Of a DNA stretch of 64,000 nucleotides, positions 41,760 to 51,495 are shown piece by piece. Each line of letters starts with the position of its first letter. Position 1 is the stretch's first letter. A program made the translations under genes and the position numbers. Below the pieces are notes generated by a model, which ran no database searches, was not told the DNA's origin, and worked only from the letters and a program-made list of their open reading frames with translations. Source of the stretch: Pseudomonadota bacterium (GTDB lineage: Bacteria; Pseudomonadota; Gammaproteobacteria; Burkholderiales; Burkholderiaceae_B); contig JAFAEO010000083.1 in assembly GCA_023423975.1 (NCBI GenBank), positions 1 to 64,000 of the forward strand, written 5' to 3'.

Positions 41760-44534
41760 TTACTGCAGCTCGTGGATCTGCACACGGCGGTTTTTTGCTC
41801 GCCCGGCTTCTGTGGTGTTGTCGGCCACCGGCGCCTGCGTACCCTGCCCTTCGGTCTGGATCTGCTGCGCCTGCACGCCGCGCAGGATCAGATAAGCTTT
41901 GATCGATTCAGCCCGACGTTTCGATAACGCTTCATTACCCGGTTCGCTGCCGGATTCATCGGCAAAACCGACCAATTGCACCGATTTTCCGCTCTCCTTC
42001 AATTGCTGGGCATACCGGTCTAGATCGCCATGGAAACGGCTGTCGACCTGTGCGCTGCCAGAAGCAAATTGCACCAGGGGCGGCACGCCCGTTGCGGCCG
42101 CTGCATTGGGCGCCGCTGTACGGGTTGTTGCAGCAACCTCAGCCTGATTATCCACCTGGATATCAGCACCGACCAGATTCTGAACCTTGGTGGTCAGCGC
42201 CTCTTTTTCCTCGCTTGACGATACCTGCCCGGTCAAGGTCAAGGCGTCCTGCTGCAAACTGACATTCACATCGTGATAACCGCGAAGCAGACTAAGCAAG
42301 CCCGAATAATCATCGAATCTCGATGCTGCTACCTGGCTATCCACTTTCAGTTCATCTTCGATCTTGCTGTGGCCATCAACAAATTTGGCCGCATTCAAGA
42401 TGCGGTTGCGTGCCGACTCATCAGGCACGGTTCCGCGGATCCGGAGCGCATCGCCGTCACGCTCCAGCTTAACCTGCGCAGCGGCACCGGCCTGGACACT
42501 GCCAGTGGCTGCCGCGGTGGCAGGAGATTGGCCAGCATTGTCGGCTGTGGTAGCAGTGCTGTCGGCCTGCGTTGCACCGGCGCTTGCAGAATCATCCGAT
42601 CCCGTTGCCCCAAATGTCGTGGTTTTACCAGAGGGCTCGGTGTTCGTTGCAGACGGAGCAACCTCATCGCCGGCTGGTGCAGTGCCGGACTGGGTATCAG
42701 CAGGCTGATCGGCCTTTGTGTCTTGTGGCTGCGCCGGTTCGGGCCGGCTGCCTGACGAATCGGATTCGGCAAAGGTTGTGGTTTTGCCGGCAGCGCCTGC
42801 CGGTTCAGGTGTTGACGCAGCTGGCGGTGTGTCCGGTTTGTCTGCAAGAGGTGCAGGTTCAGCAAAAGTTGTGGTCTTGCCCGATGCTGCAATGTCTGCT
42901 GCCGTATTGGCTGTTGCCGCTTTATCGGTTGTGGCATTGCTTGATCCGGCTTGTTCGGCTGTTGTGCTGGATGCCTCCGGCGCAGTGGTGGCCGCTGCGA
43001 CCCCTTCTGCTGCGGGGGCTGGCATCTGATCAGCCTGCTTACTGTCTTCAACTGTCGCCGCTGGTTTTGTATTGTCTGTATTGGCCTGTTCCGCAGACGA
43101 TGGGGCTGTTTGTTCGGTCGCCTTGTCAGCAACGGAATTGGCGGCGTCTGTACTCGCGGTATCTGTACTTGCCGCAGCGGCAGTTACATCAGACTGCGCT
43201 TCGGGCTCCATGGTGTCACTGGCCTGGCCGTAAGTCGGGCCAGCGGTTTGGCCATCATTCGCGTCATTCGTCGATTCAGTCTTCGCTGTATTGGCGACAG
43301 GCTCGGGGTCAGCCGTTGCTGAGGTTTCCGGCTGAGTGCTCTCGGTCGCCGGTGCGTCCGCTTGTCCGCCCGCTGATGCGGACTGCTCGCCGTCAGGCTT
43401 GTCGCCAGTCGGCGGGACTGTCTCTGTGTTCTGCTTGCTCTCTGTGTTCTGCTTGCTCTCTGTGGTTTCTGCAGGTGCAACTGCGGTTGCTGGTGTGTCT
43501 GCGCCCTCGGCCTGCGCGCTTTCCGGTTTTGCGCTGTCCTTTTGTGCGCCTTCAGCAGCGGGGGCAGCCGCTACGCCGGCAGATTGCGTCGAGTCCGGTT
43601 CAGGGAAATTGGCAGAAGGCGCTGTAGCGTCTCCTGGCTCGGCCGCCTTACTATCAGCACCGGTCGTGGCCGCAGGGGCGACAGCCTGCGGGGTCGCAGG
43701 TGTTGCAGCGGGAGCCGTTGCTGCATCGGATGCCGGCGCGTCGGTTGCAGACTGCTGCTGGTCTGCCGGTTTGGCATTGTCAGTCTTTGTCGTATCCGAT
43801 TGCGTGCAGCTCTTGACCCAGGCGGCACCGGCCAGCACCACAGCCAGCGTCAGCACCCATTTAAACCAGCCATTTGCTGGTTTTTCATTTGCCGTTGCAC
43901 CCTGCGTCGACTCGTGCTTGCCGTTTTGTGACGAAGCAGCGGCATTGCCGGGCGCCGCGGCTAGCGCATCGGGTCCGAACAGGCCTTCCAGGCTGTCCTC
44001 GCCAAGCGCAGCAAGCGCCGGCGCATCCAGTTGGGTGGCCACGTGCGGCGCCTGGGCGGCAAACAACACCGGCAGGCTTTGCGCCGGCTCGTTTTCAGTT
44101 GTGATATTGTTTTTCAAAAAGGAAAGGACAAACGGCACAACAATAGACAGCAACGATCCAACAGCTTTGGTATCCAGGCCGGTTGCCACTTCCAGATGGG
44201 CCGTGACCGCTTCCTGCTGCTGTCCCAGTATGATTGCCTGTTCGCTTTCGCCCAGCGTCACGATCTGTGCGAACTGATCGTTGGTTAGTACGGTTGGCGA
44301 CAAGGCACTGGAGGTCAGGCTGGTCTGGGTCTGGCTGTCTTGAATGTGAGCCGCCAGGGCTTGCGCACCTTCTGGCTTGCCCGCCCGCTGCGCCATCGCA
44401 CCGATCACCAGCGCCACCGCCTTGTCGTAAGCGATGGTCGCCTGCGGGCGGGAAATATCCAGATAACCGGAAACCTGTGCAATCAGGCTGTCACGAATCG
44501 GGCCATTAAAGAACTGACTGAAATCGACACTCAT
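41760..44534 (-). CDS. DUF937/BON/OmpA-domain protein with long disordered linker
   Basis: The 924 residues divide into several parts. First is a DUF937-like helical domain (about 1-165), then one membrane segment (about 225-243). A disordered linker of nearly 400 residues rich in Ala, Thr, Ser, Asp, Glu and Pro follows (to about 690). Next are one or two BON-like domains ('LRIRGTVPDESARNRILNAA', then 'LTLTGQVSSSEEKEALTT'), and finally an OmpA peptidoglycan-binding domain (about 820-924) with the Asp/Arg pattern 'LVGFADESGSEPGNEALSKR'. The linker contains three copies of an (A/S)GKTTTF motif. It probably tethers the inner membrane to peptidoglycan. The start is ATG at 44534. Confidence 0.85.
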   Translation of the reverse strand: MSVDFSQFFNGPIRDSLIAQVSGYLDISRPQATIAYDKAVALVIGAMAQRAGKPEGAQALAAHIQDSQTQTSLTSSALSPTVLTNDQFAQIVTLGESEQAIILGQQQEAVTAHLEVATGLDTKAVGSLLSIVVPFVLSFLKNNITTENEPAQSLPVLFAAQAPHVATQLDAPALAALGEDSLEGLFGPDALAAAPGNAAASSQNGKHESTQGATANEKPANGWFKWVLTLAVVLAGAAWVKSCTQSDTTKTDNAKPADQQQSATDAPASDAATAPAATPATPQAVAPAATTGADSKAAEPGDATAPSANFPEPDSTQSAGVAAAPAAEGAQKDSAKPESAQAEGADTPATAVAPAETTESKQNTESKQNTETVPPTGDKPDGEQSASAGGQADAPATESTQPETSATADPEPVANTAKTESTNDANDGQTAGPTYGQASDTMEPEAQSDVTAAAASTDTASTDAANSVADKATEQTAPSSAEQANTDNTKPAATVEDSKQADQMPAPAAEGVAAATTAPEASSTTAEQAGSSNATTDKAATANTAADIAASGKTTTFAEPAPLADKPDTPPAASTPEPAGAAGKTTTFAESDSSGSRPEPAQPQDTKADQPADTQSGTAPAGDEVAPSATNTEPSGKTTTFGATGSDDSASAGATQADSTATTADNAGQSPATAAATGSVQAGAAAQVKLERDGDALRIRGTVPDESARNRILNAAKFVDGHSKIEDELKVDSQVAASRFDDYSGLLSLLRGYHDVNVSLQQDALTLTGQVSSSEEKEALTTKVQNLVGADIQVDNQAEVAATTRTAAPNAAAATGVPPLVQFASGSAQVDSRFHGDLDRYAQQLKESGKSVQLVGFADESGSEPGNEALSKRRAESIKAYLILRGVQAQQIQTEGQGTQAPVADNTTEAGRAKNRRVQIHELQ

Positions 44535-44750
44535 GGAATCCTCATACCTTTACTGGAACTGAACGGGGCCGCTAGCCGGGCGCTTGCGGTTCCATAGTAT
44601 CACTTTATTCAGCGTCAATTAAGCATGTTGGCTTGACCCTGCAGGACAGGCCGTGCGAGATTCGGCAAAGGCCTTTCTTCTGCCTGCAGGCATCCCCGCA
44701 AAAAATGCGCTCGGGACCCGCGCCGAATCATCGTGAATGAACCACCAACC

Positions 44751-45650
44751 TTAGCCGTCGGCACGTGCGGCCTTCTGCCGATGATAACGCTGCGTTCCGG
44801 CATGAAGCACCCGATCGCCCGGCAGAATCTGATCCGGCGTATAAGTAGATTGATCGATGATGCGAGCGTAGATCGGATCGAAATCAATCTGCGCCAGTTC
44901 GAAAAGATCATCCAGCGCGTTGATCACAAAATAGCTTTTCTGCAGATCATCAATACGATAGTCCGTACGCATCACCCGTTCCAGATCAAAGCCGAGCCGG
45001 TTTGGCGAATCGTCTTGCAGACAGTACTGGCTTTCGGTAAATGACGAACTGATACCCGCGCCATAGATGCGTATGCCATCCTTTTGCTGGACCAGGCCGA
45101 ACTCGATGGTGTACCAGTACAGCCTGGAGATGAAGGGCAAAATGCCGCGCTCGAGCGCTTTTAAGCCACCCTTGCCGTAGGCCTGCATGAAATCGGCGAT
45201 GGCCGGATTCATCAACATGGGCGCGTGCCCGAAAACGTCATGAAAGACATCGGGCTCCTGCAAGTAATCCAGCTTGTCTTTTGAGCGGATGAACTGGCCT
45301 GCCGGAAAGCGACGATTGGCAATATGGGTGAAAAATACGTCGTCGGGCACCAGACCAGGTACAGCCACGATCTGCCAACCGGTATGCTGCATCAGCAGAT
45401 CGTTCACACGACGGAAATCGGGAATTTCGTCTGCTGTAATGGGCATTTGCTTCATGCAATCCAGATACTGGTCGCACACACGTCCGGGCAGCAATTTGCT
45501 TTGCCGCTCATAAAGCGTTTTCCAGACGCCATGCTCCTCTTGCGTATAGGCTTCCCAGTTCTGATCAATGGTCCAGTCGGCCGACGGCGCCACCGCCTGC
45601 GGATCGGCGCAGCCATGTTTCTCGACAACATTCAAATTTAGCGTTTCCAT
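44751..45650 (-). CDS. phhA: Phenylalanine 4-monooxygenase
   Basis: This 299-residue non-haem iron, pterin-dependent enzyme converts Phe to Tyr. The iron facial triad is visible: two His in DVFHDVFGHAP and the Glu in WYTIEFGLV. 'PDFRRVNDLLMQHTGWQI' fits the pterin region. I chose ATG 45650, which follows GGAG at 6 nt; the frame extends upstream to 45698 without a good site. It lies 311 bp behind phhB on the same strand. Confidence 0.94.
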   Translation of the reverse strand: METLNLNVVEKHGCADPQAVAPSADWTIDQNWEAYTQEEHGVWKTLYERQSKLLPGRVCDQYLDCMKQMPITADEIPDFRRVNDLLMQHTGWQIVAVPGLVPDDVFFTHIANRRFPAGQFIRSKDKLDYLQEPDVFHDVFGHAPMLMNPAIADFMQAYGKGGLKALERGILPFISRLYWYTIEFGLVQQKDGIRIYGAGISSSFTESQYCLQDDSPNRLGFDLERVMRTDYRIDDLQKSYFVINALDDLFELAQIDFDPIYARIIDQSTYTPDQILPGDRVLHAGTQRYHRQKAARADG

Positions 45651-45961
45651 AAGGTGTCTCCAGGTATCACTATTATTTGGAAACAATATCACGCGCATAA
45701 AATGAGGGTGAATTCATGCCGAACTTTGGAAAATAACGCAATAATTTATTTTTTATTGCTATTTCCATAGAATTTATTTTATTTTATATTTCGAAATACG
45801 GCCGTGCAATACAGAAAATGCCAAGGGCGGCAGCTAAGGTCTGTCTGCAACGCTTAAGGGGGTGTCAACCCATGCCGCCTCAGCCGAGCGGGGAAGCTGC
45901 CCATGCCCATCCTCTATGGCCTTAAGCGCACCGCTCTACTGCGTTTATCGACCACCCTTTG
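45651..45961. other. Intergenic stretch between phhB and phhA
   Basis: About 310 bases, AT-rich in its left half. It holds no gene I can support and probably contains the phhA promoter; no clear TyrR or sigma54 site was seen. Confidence 0.4.
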
Positions 45962-46243
45962 TCAGAGCGCGTCTATTGCCTGGGCCAGTTTGACGTCTCT
46001 TTCGGTCAGGCCATCCGCATCGTGTGTCGTCAGGCGGATATCTACCTTGTTATATACATTGCTCCATTCCGGATGGTGATTGGCCTGCTCGGCCAGCAAA
46101 GCGACTTTTGTCATGAAGCCAAAGGCCTGGACAAACGAGTCAAATTTAAAATGCCGCCGCAACGCTTTGCCGTCCTCGTCCAGCCCCCACCCATCGAGCG
46201 AGGCCAGCGCAATACCTATATCTGCGTCATTCAATGGTGTCAT
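45962..46243 (-). CDS. phhB: 4a-hydroxytetrahydrobiopterin dehydratase
   Basis: This 93-residue PCD/DCoH protein recycles the pterin cofactor of PhhA. The family region 'NHHPEWSNVYNKVDIRLTTHD' contains the active-site His pair. I chose ATG 46243, which follows AGGAG; the open frame extends about 48 residues further without family similarity. It lies upstream of phhA and matches it functionally. Confidence 0.93.
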   Translation of the reverse strand: MTPLNDADIGIALASLDGWGLDEDGKALRRHFKFDSFVQAFGFMTKVALLAEQANHHPEWSNVYNKVDIRLTTHDADGLTERDVKLAQAIDAL

Positions 46244-46537
46244 GACAAACTCCTGTTGCCATCTGTATCCTGATGGCTTGATCGTTGGTAAACTGTATTT
46301 TCTATAGTAATGCAAAGCGTCGGCGGCAACAAGAAGCCGGGGCCGCTCCCATACAACCGGCCTCACGCCCTCCTTTTTCAACGGCAATTTTCAACTTGCT
46401 TTTCAACTCCCATCAGCCCTTGCCTGCATCCAATTTGCAATCACACTTTCTTGCCGGTATGACGCTTCATGCTGCCCCGGGTCGCGCGACTGACGTTATT
46501 ATCAACAGAAACGTAATCATGCGAAGGAACACAAATC

Positions 46538-47161
46538 ATGGATGAACAAGTTCTGGGCGCGATGCAAAAGTGGCCCAATGTGCCGGCAGTATATGGCTGG
46601 CTCTCGCTTAATGCCCAGGGCGACTGGCTGCTGCATACTCATGGCGGCGCACGCGAAGGCCAAAGCGGCGAGAAAATAGCCAACGAACAGATCCGCCATT
46701 TCATGAATCGCAACTACGCGGCAAATGAGGCCGGCGAATGGTTTTTTCAGAACGGTCCGCAACGGGTATTTGTCGATCTTGCCTGCGCGCCCTATATTGT
46801 CCGCCTGACCGACGATATGCAAACGCTTCTTACCCATAACGAATTGCCCGTCATGCGGATCAGCCAATGGTTGCTGGATGCAGAAGGCCGACTGTATCTG
46901 CAGACCGAACACGGCGCAGCAATGCTGGCAGGGCGTGACATGGGCCTGTTGAGCACCCGCCTGATGGCCATGCCCGGGACGAGCGGCACGCCCGCGGCAG
47001 CCACTGCGCTGGACCAGAGCCATTTGCAAGCACTGCAAGACGGCAACACCTTGCTGGTATCGCTGGACGGCGCGGCCAATTGGACGGCGCCGATGCAATG
47101 GCTGGAAAACGCACTCATTCCTGCAAGACTGGGCTTTGTTCGTGAGCCGGCAGCCAGCTGA
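46538..47161 (+). CDS. Conserved protein of unknown function
   Basis: This 207-residue soluble protein has no signal or membrane segment. The N-terminus 'MQKWPNVPAVYGWLSLNAQG' and later 'WFFQNGPQRVFVDLACAPYI' suggest two repeated beta-rich sheets, which I believe form a conserved beta-proteobacterial family without known function. It precedes the NUDIX gene by 69 nt on the same strand and may be co-transcribed. The start is ATG at 46538. Confidence 0.8.
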   Translation: MDEQVLGAMQKWPNVPAVYGWLSLNAQGDWLLHTHGGAREGQSGEKIANEQIRHFMNRNYAANEAGEWFFQNGPQRVFVDLACAPYIVRLTDDMQTLLTHNELPVMRISQWLLDAEGRLYLQTEHGAAMLAGRDMGLLSTRLMAMPGTSGTPAAATALDQSHLQALQDGNTLLVSLDGAANWTAPMQWLENALIPARLGFVREPAAS

Positions 47162-47230
47162 TGCTTTTTGCCAATAACCGGGCATTATTGTTTACACTAT
47201 GCCTGAATTCACCGCACCAGAAAAAACACC

Positions 47231-47803
47231 ATGACGTTACCCAGCGCTTTGCACTATTTTCCTGCCCCCACGACCCAGGCTTTCTGCAGCCAGTGCGGCA
47301 ATCCGCTAACGCGTCTGGTCCCGCCTGATGACAATCGTGAACGCGACGTCTGCAATCATTGCGGCGCCGTCCATTATCGCAACCCGCTGATCGTCGTGGG
47401 CACCGTTCCAATCTGGAATGATCAGATCCTGCTGTGTCGCCGGGCCATTGAGCCCCGTTACGACACCTGGACCCTGCCGGCCGGCTTTATGGAACTGTCC
47501 GAGACAACCAGCCAGGGAGCCTTGCGCGAGACCGATGAGGAAGCCGGCGCGGAAATCCGGTTGGGTAACCTGTTTACGGTCCTGGATGTGCCGCGCGTCA
47601 ATCAGGTGCATATGTATTTTCTGGCAACGGTTACCAGCGAACACCTGAACCCCGGGCCCGAATCACTTGAAGCCCGGTTTTTCAACCTGGACGACATACC
47701 CTGGGACGAACTATCGTTCCGCACCGTTTCCCATACCTTGAAGGCCTACCTGCTGGATCGGGCCAGCGGCATCTTTACAACGCACTATCACAGCATAGAA
47801 TAA
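47231..47803 (+). CDS. NUDIX hydrolase with zinc ribbon
   Basis: The 190-residue product has an N-terminal zinc ribbon of four Cys (CSQC and CNHC, residues about 18-43) and a NUDIX domain. The box reads 'GFMELSETTSQGALRETDEE' then AG, fitting G-x5-E-x7-R-E-x2-E-E-x-G. NUDIX enzymes with such ribbons cleave nucleotide derivatives including NADH or capped RNA; the substrate here is not shown. It is 27 nt before aat on the same strand. Confidence 0.9.
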   Translation: MTLPSALHYFPAPTTQAFCSQCGNPLTRLVPPDDNRERDVCNHCGAVHYRNPLIVVGTVPIWNDQILLCRRAIEPRYDTWTLPAGFMELSETTSQGALRETDEEAGAEIRLGNLFTVLDVPRVNQVHMYFLATVTSEHLNPGPESLEARFFNLDDIPWDELSFRTVSHTLKAYLLDRASGIFTTHYHSIE

Positions 47804-47830
47804 GCAGTTGCACCCGGGTTCTTCGCCACC

Positions 47831-48577
47831 ATGATTACATTGCCCTGCCTAGATAACGGCGAGCCATTTCCTCCGGCCTGCCAGGCATTGAAAGAGCCGG
47901 ATGGCTTGCTGGCGTTTGGCGGCGATCTGTCCACAGCCCGCCTGTTGCAAGCCTACAAGCTGGGCATTTTCCCCTGGTATTCAGCCGATCAACCGGTGCT
48001 TTGGTGGTCGCCTTCTGCGCGCATGGTGCTGCAATGCGATGACTTCAGAATCTCGCCAAGCCTGGCCAAATTGCTCAAGCGCGTGGCCCGTAACGAACGC
48101 CAGCAAGACGCTGCCATTACGATCACGACCGACACATGCTTCGAGGCTGTAATGCGCGCCTGCGCTGCGCCGCGTGGTGCACAGGCCGGCACCTGGATTA
48201 CAGATGAAATGATCGCGGCCTACACAGAACTACATCGCCAGGGCTATGCCCATTCGATTGAAACCTGGGTGGACGGGCAGCTGGCCGGCGGCCTGTATGG
48301 TAATTGCATCGGCCGCATGTTTTATGGAGAATCCATGTTCTCCACCAGCAGCAACACATCCAAAATCGCCCTGGCCTGGCTGGTGCGCTTTCTCAAGGCC
48401 AATCAGGTAACGTGGATTGACTGCCAGCAGGATACACCCCATCTGGCCAGTATGGGTGCACGCCCCCAGGCCCGGGCGGCGTTTCTGCGTCATGTGTCAG
48501 AGACCGTCAATCAACCTGCCCTGCTATGGCCCGCTGGCCAGATGCTGGGAGATGGAACTATCGTTCCCCCGATGTGA
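47831..48577 (+). CDS. aat: Leucyl/phenylalanyl-tRNA-protein transferase
   Basis: This 248-residue enzyme adds Leu or Phe to N-terminal Lys or Arg of proteins, the primary step of the bacterial N-end rule. Recognisable stretches are 'EPDGLLAFGGDLSTARLLQA', 'GIFPWYSADQPVLWWSP' and 'GQLAGGLYGNCIGRMFYGES'. It is followed 55 nt downstream by the partner bpt gene. Confidence 0.95.
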   Translation: MITLPCLDNGEPFPPACQALKEPDGLLAFGGDLSTARLLQAYKLGIFPWYSADQPVLWWSPSARMVLQCDDFRISPSLAKLLKRVARNERQQDAAITITTDTCFEAVMRACAAPRGAQAGTWITDEMIAAYTELHRQGYAHSIETWVDGQLAGGLYGNCIGRMFYGESMFSTSSNTSKIALAWLVRFLKANQVTWIDCQQDTPHLASMGARPQARAAFLRHVSETVNQPALLWPAGQMLGDGTIVPPM

Positions 48578-48632
48578 GCAAATACATTTTTAAGGTATAG
48601 TTGGCAAAACGCCCCACAGCCGGTAACCAGCC

Positions 48633-49385
48633 ATGAGCGATATCCACGACCCGTCTTTCAACGTCCTGCAGTTTTATCTGACCGCACCTTATTCCTGTAG
48701 CTATCTGGACGGAAAAATGGCGCGCTCACAGGTCGTCGTACCCGGGCACCTGATTCGCCCGCCGGTTTATGCCCAATTGCTGCGCAATGGCTTTCGGCGC
48801 AGCGGCCTGTTCACCTACCGGCCCCGCTGCGACCAATGCCGCGCCTGTATTTCAGTCAGAATCAATTGTGCACAGTTCGCGCCCAGCCGCACCCAGCGCC
48901 GTATCCTGAAACGCCACAGCAATTTGCAGACCAGTATCCGCGCCCTGGAATGGGACGACAGCCACTTTGATCTGTATAAAAAATACCAGGCGTCGCGCCA
49001 CGCCGGCGGTGGCATGGACGATGACAGCGCCGAACAATATGAAGAGTTTCTGTTGACCAGCCGCATCGACTCGCAACTGGTGCAGTTTCATGATGAGGAC
49101 CAGGTGCTCAGGATGGTATCCATCATCGACGTGACCGATGACGGGTTATCCTCCGTATACACCTTTTACGATCCAGATTATGCTGGCAGCCTGGGTACGT
49201 ACGGTATTTTGTGGCAGATCGGTCATTGCAACGACCGGGGCCTGCCGTGGTTGTATCTGGGCTATTGGATCGCTCAAAGCCGTAAAATGGCATACAAAAT
49301 CAATTTCCGGCCAATCGAGCTTTATATTAACCACCGATGGATCGACAGTGCAAACATTGACCTGTCTGAACTATCTACTTTCTGA
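48633..49385 (+). CDS. bpt: Ate1-type aminoacyl-tRNA-protein transferase
   Basis: This 250-residue homologue of eukaryotic arginyltransferases in bacteria attaches Leu to N-terminal Asp or Glu. The Cys-containing N-terminal region 'YRPRCDQCRACISVRI' and 'LGTYGILWQIGHCNDRGLPW' are family signatures. With aat it forms the complete N-end rule pair feeding ClpS/ClpAP. pyrD starts 6 nt later and is probably co-transcribed. Confidence 0.93.
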   Translation: MSDIHDPSFNVLQFYLTAPYSCSYLDGKMARSQVVVPGHLIRPPVYAQLLRNGFRRSGLFTYRPRCDQCRACISVRINCAQFAPSRTQRRILKRHSNLQTSIRALEWDDSHFDLYKKYQASRHAGGGMDDDSAEQYEEFLLTSRIDSQLVQFHDEDQVLRMVSIIDVTDDGLSSVYTFYDPDYAGSLGTYGILWQIGHCNDRGLPWLYLGYWIAQSRKMAYKINFRPIELYINHRWIDSANIDLSELSTF

Positions 49386-49391
49386 TCTGCC

Positions 49392-50453
49392 ATGTCACTT
49401 GCCTATCGCCTCTATCCGCTGATCCGCCCGGTCCTGTTTTCCATGGACCCCGAACGGGCGCACGAACGCACCCTGGAGGGCTTGAACAGATTGCATCAAT
49501 GGGGCCTGCTGAAAAAGGTGCTGGATGCCAAGCCCAGTGCTCCCTTGCGCATGCTGGGCCTGAATTTACCCAACCCGGTCGGGCTGGCTGCCGGCCTGGA
49601 CAAAAACGGCGCCTATATTGACGCACTAAGCCATATGGGCTTCGGATTCATGGAAGTAGGCACGGTAACGCCCAAGGCGCAACCGGGCAACCCGAAACCA
49701 CGCATGTTTCGCCTGCCGCAAGCCGATGCCCTGATCAATCGCCTGGGCTTTAACAACCAGGGACTGGAGGCCTTCCTGGCCAATGTGGCGCGCAGCGAAT
49801 GGAAAAAACGCGGCGGTATTCTTGGACTGAATATCGGCAAAAATGCGGCCACCCCAATAGAGCAGGCAGCAGATGATTATCTGCTGGGTCTGGCAGGCGT
49901 ATACGCGCACGCCGATTACGTCACCGTAAACATATCGTCGCCCAACACCCAGAATCTGCGTGCCCTGCAACAGGTAGACGAACTGACCGGATTGCTGACC
50001 GCACTGCGCGAAAAACGCAAGGAACTGGCCGATCAGCACGGGCGTGCCGTGCCTGTTGTGGTAAAAATCGCACCTGATCTGGACGCCAACCAAATTTCCA
50101 CCATTGCCGGGCTATTGACCCAATATGAGATTGATGGTGTCATTGCCACCAATACGACCTTGTCTCGCAAAGGCGTCAACGGACTGTCCCATGCCAAAGA
50201 AAAGGGCGGCTTATCCGGCATGCCTGTGCATGAAGCATCGCTCAAAGTCATTCGCGGTCTGCGGCAGCAATTGGCGCCCGATTACCCCATTATCGGGGTA
50301 GGCGGCATTATGGAAGGCGCTCAGGCAGTCGAAAAAGTGCAGGCCGGCGCCAATGCCATTCAGCTTTATACAGGACTGATCTACCGGGGTCCCGTGCTGG
50401 TGGACGAATGCGTCAGGGCGATTGCTGGGCTCAACCAGCCTGGCGCTGCCTGA
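49392..50453 (+). CDS. pyrD: Dihydroorotate dehydrogenase (quinone)
   Basis: This 353-residue class 2, membrane-associated flavoenzyme of pyrimidine synthesis passes electrons to quinone. The N-terminal helix 'PVLFSMDPERAHERTLEGL' is typical of class 2. 'GLAAGLDKNG', 'GFMEVGTVTPKAQPGNPKPR', 'VNISSPNT' and 'YPIIGVGGIM' are FMN and substrate-binding motifs. It lies 6 nt behind bpt. Confidence 0.96.
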   Translation: MSLAYRLYPLIRPVLFSMDPERAHERTLEGLNRLHQWGLLKKVLDAKPSAPLRMLGLNLPNPVGLAAGLDKNGAYIDALSHMGFGFMEVGTVTPKAQPGNPKPRMFRLPQADALINRLGFNNQGLEAFLANVARSEWKKRGGILGLNIGKNAATPIEQAADDYLLGLAGVYAHADYVTVNISSPNTQNLRALQQVDELTGLLTALREKRKELADQHGRAVPVVVKIAPDLDANQISTIAGLLTQYEIDGVIATNTTLSRKGVNGLSHAKEKGGLSGMPVHEASLKVIRGLRQQLAPDYPIIGVGGIMEGAQAVEKVQAGANAIQLYTGLIYRGPVLVDECVRAIAGLNQPGAA

Positions 50454-50492
50454 CTCGTTTTCGAGTATCCTTTTCGAATATTTCGAATAGGC

Positions 50493-50531
50493 AAAAAAAT
50501 AGCCCTTCACAGTATGAAAGGGCTATTTTTT
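50493..50531. terminator. Bidirectional terminator between pyrD and phasin genes
   Basis: AATAGCCCTT and AAGGGCTATT with flanking A and T runs form a long stem, 40 nt after pyrD and 43 nt from the phasin stop codon, so it can serve both convergent genes. Confidence 0.85.
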
Positions 50532-50573
50532 CATCCCGGGCGTCGCCGAAGCGCCGCCCGTTGTTCGCGCAGA

Positions 50574-51155
50574 TTAAGCCTGACGGCGAGCAGTTGAACG
50601 GCTTGCCGTTGCGGCTGCTTTAGTGGCTGTCTCTGTTGCCTTGATGGTTGCGTTAGTTGCTGCAGAGATATTGGACTCGGCAACTTCAGCAGCCTGCTTG
50701 GCAGCTTTGTTCATAGAATCATAGGCAGTCGATACGGTTGCCAGTGATGATTTCATCAATGCAACAGCACTTTCAGAACCTGTAGGCGCATTTTTGGCCA
50801 GTTGGTCAATGGCTTCAGAAACCTGTTGCTGACCTTCGGCAACTTGAGCTTCTGTCAGTTTGATCAGTTCGTTGCTCACGCCAGAAACGATGTCATATAC
50901 GTGCTTGGTGTAAGCAATGGCTTTTTCTGAGTTGGGCTGAGCCAGTGAAGACACGTAAGCGGCGGCTTCCTGTGGATCTTTCAATTCAGACACTTGCTGG
51001 GTTTGTTCTGCAACTTCACCCAATGTCGCTTTGATTACTTTCAGGTTCAGGTCAACCAGCTTTTCAAAGCCGCTGAACAGGGAACCCTGAACGGCAACAG
51101 CAGCGTTCAGAGCAGATTTTTGACGGTCAAGAATTTGTTGTGGAATGGCGCTCAT
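50574..51155 (-). CDS. Phasin family protein
   Basis: This 193-residue granule-coating protein, associated with polyhydroxyalkanoate inclusions, is mostly amphipathic helix and rich in Ala, Glu and Lys. The family core is 'LVDLNLKVIKATLGEVAEQT'. The tail of about 25 residues is Ala/Thr/Arg-rich ('TATKAAATASRSTARRQA'). It is monocistronic. No PHA synthase gene lies nearby. Confidence 0.9.
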   Translation of the reverse strand: MSAIPQQILDRQKSALNAAVAVQGSLFSGFEKLVDLNLKVIKATLGEVAEQTQQVSELKDPQEAAAYVSSLAQPNSEKAIAYTKHVYDIVSGVSNELIKLTEAQVAEGQQQVSEAIDQLAKNAPTGSESAVALMKSSLATVSTAYDSMNKAAKQAAEVAESNISAATNATIKATETATKAAATASRSTARRQA

Positions 51156-51495
51156 GATGATATATCCTCGGTAGATAGTACAGTGTTAAGTTATACAGGG
51201 CCTGGTGCTCGGGCACGACAGGTCTCTGCTAAAACAGTTTGCTGCATTGGCGGCAATGTTCTTTTCACTTCCCGGGCTATGACCACCCACCCTATTATTG
51301 TTGCATTGCACAATTCAAATTATACACATCATTTTCAGTGGGTCAAGCTTTTTTGTGCATCGCAACAAAATCTGCTTTTCCCAGCCGTCAAACAGCGATA
51401 ATTTGTTGAATATTATATGAATTATATGACTGAGCCATGACACCCAGAAGGCTCTGGGAGAGACGATTATGCGCACGCAATCGTCACGCTACAGG

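Noticed and set aside
43400..43480. Tandem near-identical repeat in the linker region (CTCTGTGTTCTGCTTG twice)
   Set aside because: It encodes a short repeat (KQNTES) within the disordered linker and is explained by the coding sequence; no CRISPR or mobile repeat.
42572..44277. Long + strand frames (351 and 313 codons) opposite the OmpA-family gene
   Set aside because: They mirror the low-complexity linker, and the composition (runs of Arg/Leu/Cys or Ala/Ser) reflects repeats read backwards.
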